The notes beneath the pieces were generated by a model. It was not told the origin of the DNA and did not search any database. It was given only the letters and a program-made list of their open reading frames with translations. This document shows positions 36,611 to 48,345 of a DNA stretch of 64,000 bases, one piece after another; positions within the stretch are counted from its first letter, which is position 1; each line of letters begins with the position of its first letter. The position numbers and the translations under genes are program-made. The DNA lies in NCBI GenBank assembly GCA_033782935.1, contig JAWQEG010001220.1, positions 2,170,001 to 2,234,000 on the forward strand, read 5' to 3'. This DNA is from Petrolisthes cinctipes (taxonomy: Eukaryota; Arthropoda; Malacostraca; Decapoda; Porcellanidae).

Positions 36611-37884
36611 TTGGTGCCCAAAGTCAATATGTGCATGTATCTTCTGTACCCGTTTATATCTCAAATTCAGGCTCAAAACGCCCGAAAATTCAATATTTTG
36701 GGGTCCCAGAAGCAATCTGTACATGCCTACTCAGTGCTAGAATATTTTCAAAATATAGGCTAAAAACATGCTAAAAATCGATCTTTTAGGTGCCAAAAAG
36801 TCGATATCTCAAATTCAGTCCCAAAACACCCGAAAATTCGATATTTAGGGGTCCCAGAAGCGATCTGTACATGTCTACTCCGTGTTAGAGTATTTTCAAA
36901 ATACATGCTCAAAAAATACTGAAAATCGATCTTTTAGGTGCACAAAAGTCGATATGTGCATGCATCTTCAGTACCCGTTTATATCTCAAATTCAGGCTCA
37001 AAACACCCGAAAATTCAATATTTTGGGGTCCCAGAAGCAATCTGTACATGTCTACTCAGTGTTAGAGTATTTTCAAAATACAGGCCCAAAACATGCTGAA
37101 AATCGATATTTTAGATGCCCAAAGTCAATATGTGCATGTATCTTCTTTACCCGTTTATATCTCAAATTCAGGCTCAAAACACCCGAAAATTCAATATTTT
37201 GGGGTCCCAGAAGCAATCTGTACATGCCTACACAGTGCTAGAATATTTTCAAAATATAGGCTAAAAACATGCTAAAAATCGACATTTTAGGTGCCAAAAA
37301 ATCGATATCTCAAATTCAGTCCCAAAACACCCGAAAATTCGATATTTAGAGGTCCCAGAAGGTATCTGTACATGCCTACTCCGTGTTAGAGTATTTTCAA
37401 AATACAGGCCAAAAACATACTGAAAATCGATCTTTTAGGTGCACAAAAGTCGATATGTGCATGCATCTTCTGTACCCGTTTATATCTCAAATTCTGGCCC
37501 TAAACACCCGAAAATTCGATATTTTGGGGTCCCAGAAGCTATCTGTACATGCCTACTCCGTGTTAGAGTATTTTCAAAATTCAGGCCCAAAACATGCTGA
37601 AAATCGATATTTTTGGTGCCCAAAGTCAATATGTGCATGTATCTTCTGTACCCGTTTATATCTCAAATTCAGGCTCAAAACACCCGAAAATTCAATATTT
37701 TGGGGTCCCAGAAGCAATCTGTACATGCCTACTCAGTGCTAGAATATTTTCAAAATATAGGCTAAAAACATGCTGAAAATCGATCTTTTAGATGCCAAAA
37801 ACTCGATATCTCAAATTCAGTCCCAAAACACCCGAAAATTCGATATTTAGGGGTCCCAGAAGCGATCTGTACATGCCTACTCCG
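35380..37884. repeat. Trimer, A-A-B-C, B-C, two trimers
   Basis: Units at 35380 (501), 35881 (678), 36559 (324), 36883 (501) and 37384 (501). From about 35,380 to 37,68x this also matches 27,078-29,38x at an offset of about 8,302 bp, making it a partial third copy of the large block. Confidence 0.87.
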
Positions 37885-38533
37885 TGTTAGAGTATTTTCA
37901 AAATACATGCTCAAAGCATACTGAAAATCGATCTTTTAGGTGCACAAAAGTCGATATGTGCATGCATCTTCAGTACCCGTTTATATCTCAAATTCAGGCT
38001 CAAAACACCCGAAAATTCAATATTTTGGGGTCCCAGAAGCAATCTGTACATGCCTACTCAGTGTTAGAGTATTTTCAAAATACAGTCCCAAAACATGCTG
38101 AAAATCGACATTTTAGGTGCCAAAAAATCGATATCTCAAATTCAGTCCCAAAACACCCGAAAATTCGATATTTAGAGGTCCCAGAAGGTAACTGTACATG
38201 CCTACTCCGTGTTAGAGTATTTTCAAAATTCAGGCATAAAACATGCTGAAAATCGATATTTTTGGTGCCCAAAGTCAATATGTGCATGTATCTTCTGTAC
38301 CCGTTTATATCTCAAATTCAGGCTCAAAACGCCCGAAAATTCAATATTTTGGGGTCCCAGAAGCAATCTGTACATGCCTACTCAGTGCTAGAATATTTTC
38401 AAAATATGGGCTAAAAACATGCTAAAAATCGATCTTTTAGGTGCCAAAAAGTCGATATCTCAAATTCAGTCCCAAAACACCCGAAAATTCGATATTTAGG
38501 GGTCCCAGAAGCGATCTGTACATGTCTACTCCG
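37885..38533. repeat. A plus B/C hybrid, then B-C dimer
   Basis: A1-hybrid at 37885-38209 and B'-C2 at 38210-38533. Third occurrence of the hybrid seen at 25,103 and 31,902, here with cagtccc in its head in place of caggccc. Confidence 0.86.
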
Positions 38534-41038
38534 TGTTAGAGTATTTTCAAAATACATGCTCAAAAAATACTGAAAATCGATCTTTTAGGTGCACAAAAGT
38601 CGATATGTGCATGCATCTTCAGTACCCGTTTATATCTCAAATTCAGGCTCAAAACACCCGAGAATTCAATATTTTGGGGTCCCAGAAGCAATCTGTACAT
38701 GCCTACTCAGTGTTAGAGTATTTTCAAAATACAGGCCCAAAACATGCTGAAAATCGATATTTTAGATGCCCAAAGTCAATATGTGCATGTATCTTCTTTA
38801 CCCGTTTATATCTCAAATTCAGACTCAAAACACCCGAAAATTCAATATTTTGGGGTCCCAGAAGCAATCTGTACATGCCTACACAGTGCTAGAATATTTT
38901 CAAAATATAGGCTAAAAACATGCTAAAAATCGACATTTTAGGTGCCAAAAAATCGATATCTCAAATTCAGTCCCAAAACACCCTAAAATTCGATATTTAG
39001 AGGTCCCAGAAGGTATCTGTACATGCCTACTCCGTGTTAGAGTATTTTCAAAATACAGGCCAAAAACATACTGAAAATCGATCTTTTAGGTGCACAAAAG
39101 TCGATATGTGCATGCATCTTCTGTACCCGTTTATATCTCAAATTCTGGCCCTAAACACCCGAAAATTCGATATTTTGGGGTCCCAGAAGCGATCTGTACA
39201 TGCCTACTCCGTGTTAGAGTATTTTCAAAATTCAGGCCCAAAACATGCTGAAAATCGATATTTTTGGTGCCCAAAGTCAATATGTGCATGTATCTTCTGT
39301 ACCCGTTTATATCTCAAATTCAGGCTCAAAACACCCGAAAATTCAATATTTTGGGGTCCCAGAAGCAATCTGTACATGCCTACTCAGTGCTAGAATATTT
39401 TCAAAATATAGGCTAAAAACATGCTGAAAATCGATCTTTTAGATGCCAAAAAGTCGATATCTCAAATTCAGTCCCAAAACACCCGAAAATTCGATATTTA
39501 GGGGTCCCAGAAGCGATCTGTACATGCCTACTCCGTGTTAGAGTATTTTCAAAATACATGCTCAAAGCATACTGAAAATCGATCTTTTAGGTGCACAAAA
39601 GTCGATATGTGCATGCATCTTCAGTACCCGTTTATATCTCAAATTCAGGCTCAAAACACCCGAAAATTCAATATTTTGGGGTCCCAGAAGCAATCTGTAC
39701 ATGCCTACTCAGTGCTAGAGTATTTTCAAAATACAGGCCCAAAACATGCTGAAAATCGATATTATAGATGCCCAAAGTCAATATGTGCATGTATCTTCTG
39801 TACCCGTTTATATCTCAAATTCAGGCTCAAAACACCCAAAAATTCAATATTTTGGGGTCTCAGAAGCAATCTGTACATGCCTACACAGTGCTAGAATATT
39901 TTCAAAATATAGGCTAAAAACATGCTAAAAATCGACATTTTAGGTGCCAAAAAATCGATATCTCAAATTCAGTCCCAAAACACCCGAAAATTCGATATAT
40001 AGAGGTCCCAGAAGGTATCTGTACATGCCTACTCCGTGTTAGAGTATTTTCAAAATACAGGCCAAAAACATACTGAAAATCGATCTTTTAGGTGCCCAAA
40101 AGTCGATATGTGCATGCATCTTCTGTACCCGTTTATATCTCAAATTCTGGCCCTAAACACCCGAAAATTCGATATTTTGGGGTCCCAGAAGCGATTTGTA
40201 CATGCCTACTCCGTGTTAGAGTATTTTCAAATTTCAGGCCTAAAACATGCTGAAAATCGATATTTTTGGTGCCCAAAGTCAATATGTGCATGTATCTTCT
40301 GTACCCGTTTATATCTCAAATTCAGGCTCAAAACACCCGAAAATTCAATATTTTGGGGTCCCATAAGCAATCTGTACATGCCTACTCAGTGCTAGAATAT
40401 TTTCAAAATATAGGCTAAAAACATGCTAAAAATCGATCTTTTAGGTGCCAAAAAGTCGATATCTCAAATTCAGTCCCAAACCACACGAAAATTCGATATT
40501 TAGGGGTCCCAGAAGCGATCTGTACATGCCTACTCCGTGTTAGAGTATTTTCAAAATATATGCTCAAAACATACTGAAAATCGATCTTTTAGGTGCACAA
40601 AAGTCGATATGTGCATGCATCTTCAGTACCCGCTTATATCTCAATTTCAGGCTCAAAACACCCGAAAATTCAATATTTTGGGGTCCCAGAAGCAATCTGT
40701 ACATGCCTACTCAGTGTTAGAGTATTTTCAAAATACAGGCCCAAAACATGCTGAAAATCGATATTTTAGATGCCCAAAGTCAATATGTGCATGTATCTTC
40801 TGTACCCGTTTATATCTCAAATTCAGGCTCAAAACACCCGAAAATTCAATATTTTGGGGTCCCAGAAGCAATCTGTACATGCCTACACAGTGCTAGAATA
40901 TTTTCAAAATATAGGCTAAAAACATGCTAAAAATCGACATTTTAGGTGCCAAAAAATCGATATCTCAAATTCAGTCCCAAAACACCCGAAAATTCGATAT
41001 TTAGAGGTCCCAGAAGGTATCTGTACATGCCTACTCCG
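38534..41038. repeat. Five trimers, further copy of 32,374-34,560
   Basis: Units at 38534, 39035, 39536, 40037 and 40538. They match 32,374 onward at an offset of 6,160 bp. The last unit is A-B-C with the tatatgctc and cgcttatatctcaattt markers. It lacks the second A of the tetramer at 34,378, so one A was gained or lost between copies. Confidence 0.88.
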
Positions 41039-41362
41039 TGTTAGAGTATTTTCAAAATTCAGGCCCAAAACATGCTGAAAATCGATATTTTTGGTGCCCA
41101 AAGTCAATATGTGCATGTATCTTCTGTACCCGTTTATATCTCAAATTCAGGCTCAAAACACCCGAAAATTCAAAATTTTGGGGTCCCAGAAGCAATCTGT
41201 ACATGCCTACTCAGTGCTAGAATATTTTCAAAATATAGGCTAAAAACATGCTAAAAATCGATCTTTTAGGTGTCAAAAAATCGATATCTCAAATTCAGTC
41301 CCAAAACACCCGAAAATTCGATATTTAGAGGTCCCAGAAGGTATCTGTACATGCCTACTCCG
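41039..41362. repeat. B-C dimer (324 bp)
   Basis: B2 with caaaattttgggg, shared with the B at 41,540-41,715, then a C with a C2 head and C1 tail (ggtgtcaaaaaatcg, tttagagg). Confidence 0.85.
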
Positions 41363-44300
41363 TGTTAGAGTATTTTCAAAATACAGGCCAAAAACATACT
41401 GAAAATCGATCTTTTAAGTGCCCAAAAGTCGATATGTGCATGCATCTTCTGTACCCGTTTATATCTCAAATTCTGGCCCTAAACACCCGGAAATTCGATA
41501 TTTTGGGGTTCCAGAAGCGATCTGTACATGCCTACTCCGTGTTAGAGTATTTTCAAAATTCAGGCCCAAAACATGCTGAAAATCGATATTTTTGGTGCCC
41601 AAAGTCAATATGTGCATGTATCTTCTGTACCCGTTTATATCTCAAATTCAGGCTCAAAACACCCGAAAATTCAAAATTTTGGGGTCCCAGAAGCAATCTG
41701 TACATGCCTACTCAGTGCTAGAATATTTTCAAAATATAGGCTAAAAACATGCTAAAAATCGACATTTTAGGTGCCAAAAAGTCGATATCTCAAATTCAGT
41801 CCCAAAACACCCGAAAATTCGATATTTAGGGGTCCCAGAAGCGATCTGTACATGCCTACTCCGTGTTAGAGTATTTTCAAAATACATGCTCAAAACATAC
41901 TGAAAATCGATCTTTTAGGTGCACAAAAGTCGATATGTGTATGCATCTTCAGTACCCTTTTATATCTCAAATTCAGGCTCAAAACACCCGAAAATTCAAT
42001 ATTTTGGGGTCCCAGAAGCAATCTGTACATGCCTACTCAGTGTTAGAGTATTTTCAAAATACAGGCCCAAAACATGCTGAAAATCGATATTTTAGATGCC
42101 CAAAGTCAATATGTGCATGTATCTTCTGTACCCGTTTATATCTCAAATTCAGGCTCAAAACACCCGAAAATTCAATATTTTGGGGTCCCAGAAGCAATCT
42201 GTACATGCCTACACAGTGCTAGAATATTTTCAAAATATAGGCTAAAAACATGCTAAAAATCGACATTTTAGGTGCCAAAAAATCGATATCTCAAATTCAG
42301 TCCCAAAACCCCCGAAAATTCGATATTTAGAGGTCCCAGAAGGTATCTGTACATGCCTACTTCGTGATAGAGTATTTTCAAAATACAGGCCAAAAACATA
42401 CTGAAAATCGATCTTTTAGGTGCCCAAAAGTCGATATGTGCATGCATCTTCTGTACCCGTTTATATCTCAAATTCTGGCCCTAAACACCCGAAAATTCGA
42501 TATTTTGGGGTCCCAGAAGCGATCTGTACATGCCTACTCCGTGTTAGTGTATTTTCAAAATTCAGGCCCAAAACATGCTGAAAATCGATATTTTTGGTGC
42601 CCAAAGTCAATATGTGCATGTATCTTCTGTACCCGTTTATATCTCAAATTCAGGCTCAAAACACCAGAAAATTCAATATTTTGGGGTCCCAGAAGCAATC
42701 TGTACATGCCTACTCAGTGCTAGAATATTTTCAAAATATAGGCTAAAAACATGCTAAAAATCGATCTTTTAGGTGCCAAAAAGTCGATATCTCAAATTCA
42801 GTCCCAAAACACCCGAAAATTCGATATTTAGGGGTCCCAGAAGCGATCTGTACATGCCTACTCCGTGTTAGAGTATTTTCAAAATACATGCTCAAAACAT
42901 ACTGAAAATCGATCTTTTATGTGCACAAAAGTCGATATGTGCATGCATCTTCAGTACCCGTTTATATCTCAAATTCAGGCTCAAAACACCCGAAAATTCA
43001 ATATTTTGGGGTCCCAGAAGCAATCTGTACATGCCTACTCAGTGTTAGAGTATTTTCAAAATACAGGCCCAAAACATGCTGAAAATCGATATTTTAGATG
43101 CCCAAAGTCAATATGTGCATGTATCTTCTGTACCCGTTTATATCTCAAATTCAGGCTCAAAACACCCGAAAATTCAATATTTTGGGGTCCCAGAAGCAAT
43201 CTGTACATGCCTACACAGTGCTAGAATATTTTCAAAATATAGGCTAAAAACATGATGAAAATCGATATTTTATGTGCCAAAAAATCGATATCTCAAATTC
43301 AGTCCCAAAACACCCGAAAATTCGATATTTAGAGGTCCCAGAAGCGATCTGTACATGCCTACTCCGTGTTAGAGTATTTTCAAAATACATGCTCAAAACA
43401 TACTGAAAATCGATCTTTTATGTGCACAAAAGTCGATATGTGCATGCATCTTCAGTACCCGTTTATATCTCAAATTCAGGCTCAAAACACCCGAAAATTC
43501 AATATTTTGGGGTCCCAGAAGCAATCTGTACATGCCTACTCAGTGTTAGAGTATTTTCAAAATACAGGCCCAAAACATGCTGAAAATCGATATTTTAGAT
43601 GCCCAAAGTCAATATGTGCATGTATCTTCTGTACCCGTTTATATCTCAAATTCAGGCTCAAAACACCCGAAAGTTCAATATTTTGGGGTCCCAGAAGCAA
43701 TCTGTACATGCCTACACAGTGCTAGAATATTTTCAAAATATAGGCTAAAAACATGCTGAAAATCGATATGTTAGGTGCCAAAAAATCGATATCTCAAATT
43801 CAGTCCCAAAACACCCGAAAATTCGATATTTAGAGGTCCCAGAAGGTATCTGTACATGCCTACTCCGTGTTAGAGTATTTTCAAAATACAGGCCAAAAAC
43901 ATACTGAAAATCGATCTTTTAGGTGCCCAAAAGTCGATATGTGCATGCATCTTCTGTACCCGTTTATATCTCAAATTCTGGCACTAAACACCCGAAAATT
44001 CGATATTTTGGGGTCCCAGAAGCGATTTGTACATGCCTACTCCGTGTTAGAGTATTTTCAAAATTCAGGCCCAAAACATGCTGAAAATCGATATTTTTGG
44101 TGCCCAAAGTCAATATGAGCATGTATCTTCTGTACCCGTTTATATCTCAAATTCAGGCTCAAAACACCCGAAAATTCAATATTTTGGGGTCCCAGAAGCA
44201 ATCTGTACATGCCTACTCAGTGCTAGAATATTTTCAAAATATAGGCTAAAAACATGCTAAAAATCGATCTTTTAGGTGCCAAAAAGTCGATATCACAAAT

Positions 44301-45870
44301 TCAGTCCCAAAACACCCGAAAATTCGATATTTAGGGGTCCCAGAAGCGATCTGTACATGCCTACTCCGTGTTAGAGTATTTTCAAAATACATGCTCAAAA
44401 CATACTGAAAATCGATCTTTTAGGTGCACAAAAGTCGATATGTGCATGCATCTTCAGAACCCGTTTATATCTCAAATTCAGACTCAAAACACCCGAAAAT
44501 TCAATATTTTGGGGTCCCAGAAGTAATCTGTACATGCCTACTCAGTGTTAGAGTATTTTCAAAATACAGGCCCAAAACATGCTGAAAATCGATATTTTAG
44601 ATGCCCAAAGTCAATATGTGCATGTATCTTTTGTACCCGTTTATATCTCAAATTCAGGCTCAAAACACCCGAAAATTCAATATTTTGGGGTCCCAGAAGC
44701 AATCTGTACATGCCTACTCAGTGCTAGAATATTTTCAAAATATAGGCTAAAAACATGCTAAAAATCGATCTTTTAGGTGCCAAAAAATCGATATCTCAAA
44801 TTCAGTCCCAAAACACCCGAAAATTCGATATTTAGGGGTCCCAGAAGCGATCTGTACATGCCTACTCCGTGTTAGAGTATTTTCAAAATACATGCTCAAA
44901 ACATACTGAAAATCGATCTTTTAGGTGCACAAAAGTCGATATGTGCATGCATCTTCTGTACCCGTTTATATCTCAAATTCAGACTCAAAACACCCGAAAA
45001 TTCAATATTTTGTTGTCCCAGAAGTAATCTGTACATGCCTACTCAGTGTTAGAGTATTTTCAAAATACAGGCCCAAAACATGCTGAAAATCGATATTTTA
45101 GATGCCCAAAGTCAATATGTGCATGTATCTTCTGTACCCGTTTATATCTCAAATTCAGGCTCAAAACACCCGAAAATTCAATATTTTGGGGTCCCAGAAG
45201 CAATCTGTACATGCCTACACAGTGCTAGAATATTTTCAAAATATAGGCTAAAAACATGATGAAAATCGATATTTTATGTGCCAAAAAATCGATATCTCAA
45301 ATTCAGTCCCAAAACACCCGAAAATTCGATATTTAGAGGTCCCAGAAGCGATCTGTACATGCCTACTCCGTGTTAGAGTATTTTCAAAATACATGCTCAA
45401 AACATACTGAAAATCGATCTTTTATGTGCACAAAAGTCGATATGTGCATGCATCTTCAGTACCCGTTTATATCTCAAATTCAGGCTCAAAACACCCGAAA
45501 ATTCAATATTTTGGGGTCCCAGAAGCAATCTGTACATGCCTACTCAGTGTTAGAGTATTTTCAAAATACAGGCCCAAAACATGCTGAAAATCGATATTTT
45601 AGATGCCCAAAGTCAATATGTGCATGTATCTTCTGTACCCGTTTATATCTCAAATTCAGGCTCAATACACCCGAAAATTCAATATTTTGGGGTCCCAGAA
45701 GCAATCTGTACATGCCTACTCAGTGCTAGAATATTTTCAAAATATAGGCTAAAAACATGCTAAAAATCGATCTTTTAGGTGCCAAAAAGTCGATATCTCA
45801 AATTCAGTCCCAAACACCCGAAAATTCGATATTTAGGGGTCCCAGAAGCGATCTGTACATGCCTACTCCG
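41363..45870. repeat. Run of nine A-B-C trimers
   Basis: Units start at 41363, 41864, 42365, 42866, 43367, 43868, 44369, 44870 and 45371 (the last is 500 bp). Units at 42866, 43367 and 45371 carry tttatgtgcacaaaag. The C monomers at 43,219-43,366 and 45,223-45,370 share catgatgaaaatcg and attttatgtgcc, a copy at an offset of 2,004 bp (4 x 501). Confidence 0.89.
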
Positions 45871-48345
45871 TGTTAGAGTATTTTCAAAATACATGCTCAA
45901 AACATACTGAAAATCGATCTTTTAGGTGCACAAAAGTCGATATGTGCATGCATCTTCAGTACCCGTTTATATCTCAAATTCAGGCTCAAAACACCCGAAA
46001 ATTCAATATTTTGGGGTCCCAGAAGCAATCTGTACATGCCTACTCCGTGTTAGAGTATTTTCAAAATTCAGGCATAAAACATGCTGAAAATCGATATTTT
46101 AGATGCCCAAAGTCAATATGTGCATGTATCTTCTGTACCCGTTTATATCTCAAATTCAGGCTCAAAACACCCGAAAATTCAATATTTTGGGGTCCCAGAA
46201 GCAATCTGTACATGCCTACACAGTGCTAGAATATTTTCAAAATATAGGCTAAAAACATGCTAAATATCGACATTTTAGGTGCCAAAAAATCGATATCTCA
46301 AATTCAGGCTCAAAACACCCGAAAATTCGATATTTTGGGGTCCCAGAAACGATCTGTACATGCCTACTACGTGTTAAAGTATTTTCAAAATTCAGGCCCA
46401 AAACATGCTGAAAATCGATATTTTTGGTGCCCAAAGTCAATATGTGCATGTATCTTCTGTACCCGTTTATATCTCAAATTCAGGCTCAAAACACCCGAAA
46501 ATTCAATATTTTGGGGTCCCAGAAGCAATCTGTACATGCCTACTCAGTGCTAGAATATTTTCAAAATATAGGCTAAAAACATGCTAAAAATCGATTTTTT
46601 AGGTGCCAAAAAGTCGATATCTCAAATTCAGTCCCAAAACACCCGAAAATTCGATATTTAGGGGTCCCAGAAGCGATCTGTACATGCCTAATCCGTGTTA
46701 GAGTATTTTCAAAATACATGCTCAAAACATACTGAAAATCGATCTTTTAGGTGCACAAAAGTCGATATGTGCATGCATCTTCAGTACCCGTTTATATCTC
46801 AAATTCAGGCTCAAAACACCCGAAAATTCAATATTTTGGGGTCCCAGAAGCAATCTGTACATGCCTACACAGTGTTAGAGTATTTTCAAAATACAGGCCC
46901 AAAACATGCTGAAAATCGATATTTTAGATGCCCAAAGTCAATATGTGCATGTATCTTCTGTACCCGTTTATATCTCAAATTCAGGCTCAAAACACCCGAA
47001 AATTCAATATTTTGGGGTCCCAGAAGCAATCTGTACATGCCTACACAGTGCTAGAATATTTTCAAAATATAGGCTAAAAACATGCTAAAAATCGACATTT
47101 TAGGTGCCAAAAAATCGATATCTCAAATTCAGTCCCAAAACACCCGAAAATTCGATATTTAGAGGTCCCAGAAGGTATCTGTACATGCCTACTCCGTGTT
47201 AGAGTATTTTCAAAATTCAGTCCCAAAACATGCTGAAAATCGATATTTTTGGTGCCCAAAGTCAATATGTGCATGTATCTTCTGTACCCGTTTATATCTC
47301 AAATTCAGGCTCAAAACACCTGAAAATTCAATATTTTGGGGTCCCAGAAGCAATCTGTACATGCCTACTCAGTGCTAGAATATTTTCAAAATATAGGCTA
47401 AAAACATGCTAAAAATCGATCTTTTAGGTGCCAAAAAGTCGATATCTCAAATTCAGTCCCAAAACACCCGAAAATTCGATATTTAGGGGTCCCAGAAGCG
47501 ATCTGTACATGCCTACTCCGTGTTAGAGTATTTTCAAAATACATGCTCAAAACATACTGAAAATCGATCTTTTAGGTGCACAAAAGTCGATATGTGCATG
47601 CATCTTCAGTAACCGTTTATATCTCAAATTCAGGCTCAAAACACCCGAAAATTCAATATTTTGGGGTCCCAGAAGCAATCTGTACATGCCTACTCCGTGT
47701 TAGAGTATTTTCAAAATTCAGGCATAAAACATGCTGAAAATCGATATTTTAGATGCCCAAAGTCAATATGTGCATGTATCTTCTGTACCCGTTTATATCT
47801 CAAATTCAGGCTCAAAACACCCGAAAATTCAATATTTTGGGGTCCCAGAAGCAATCTGTACATGCCTACACAGTGCTAGAATATTTTCAAAATATAGGCT
47901 AAAAACATGCTAAAAATCGACATTTTAGGTGCCAAAAAATCGATATCTCAAATTCAGGCTCAAAACACCCGAAAATTCGATATTTTGGGGTCCCAGAAGC
48001 GATCTGTACATGCCTACTCCGTGTTAGAGTATTTTCAAAATTCAGGCCCAAAACATGCTGAAAATCGATATTTTTGGTGCCCAAAGTCAATATGTGCATG
48101 TATCTTCTTTACCCGTTTATATCTCAAATTCAGGCTCAAAACACCCGAAAATTCAATATTTTGGGGTCCCAGAAGCAATCTGTACATGCCTACTCAGTGC
48201 TAGAATATTTTCAAAATATAGGCTAAAAACATGCTAAAAATCGATCTTTTAGGTGCCAAAAAGTCGATATCTCAAATTCAGTCCCAAAACACCCGAAAAT
48301 TCGATATTTAGAGGTCCCAGAAGGTATCTGTACATGCCTACTCCG
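45871..48345. repeat. Island of left-type units inside the right-type array
   Basis: Trimer 45871, B-C 46372, trimer 46696, B-C 47197, trimer 47521 and B-C 48022. Two copies of the five-monomer module (45871-46695 and 47521-48345) flank 46,696-47,520. That central part has ctacacagtgttagag, ttcagtcccaaaac and cacctgaaaattc, marker states otherwise found left of 16.6 kb. Confidence 0.85.
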
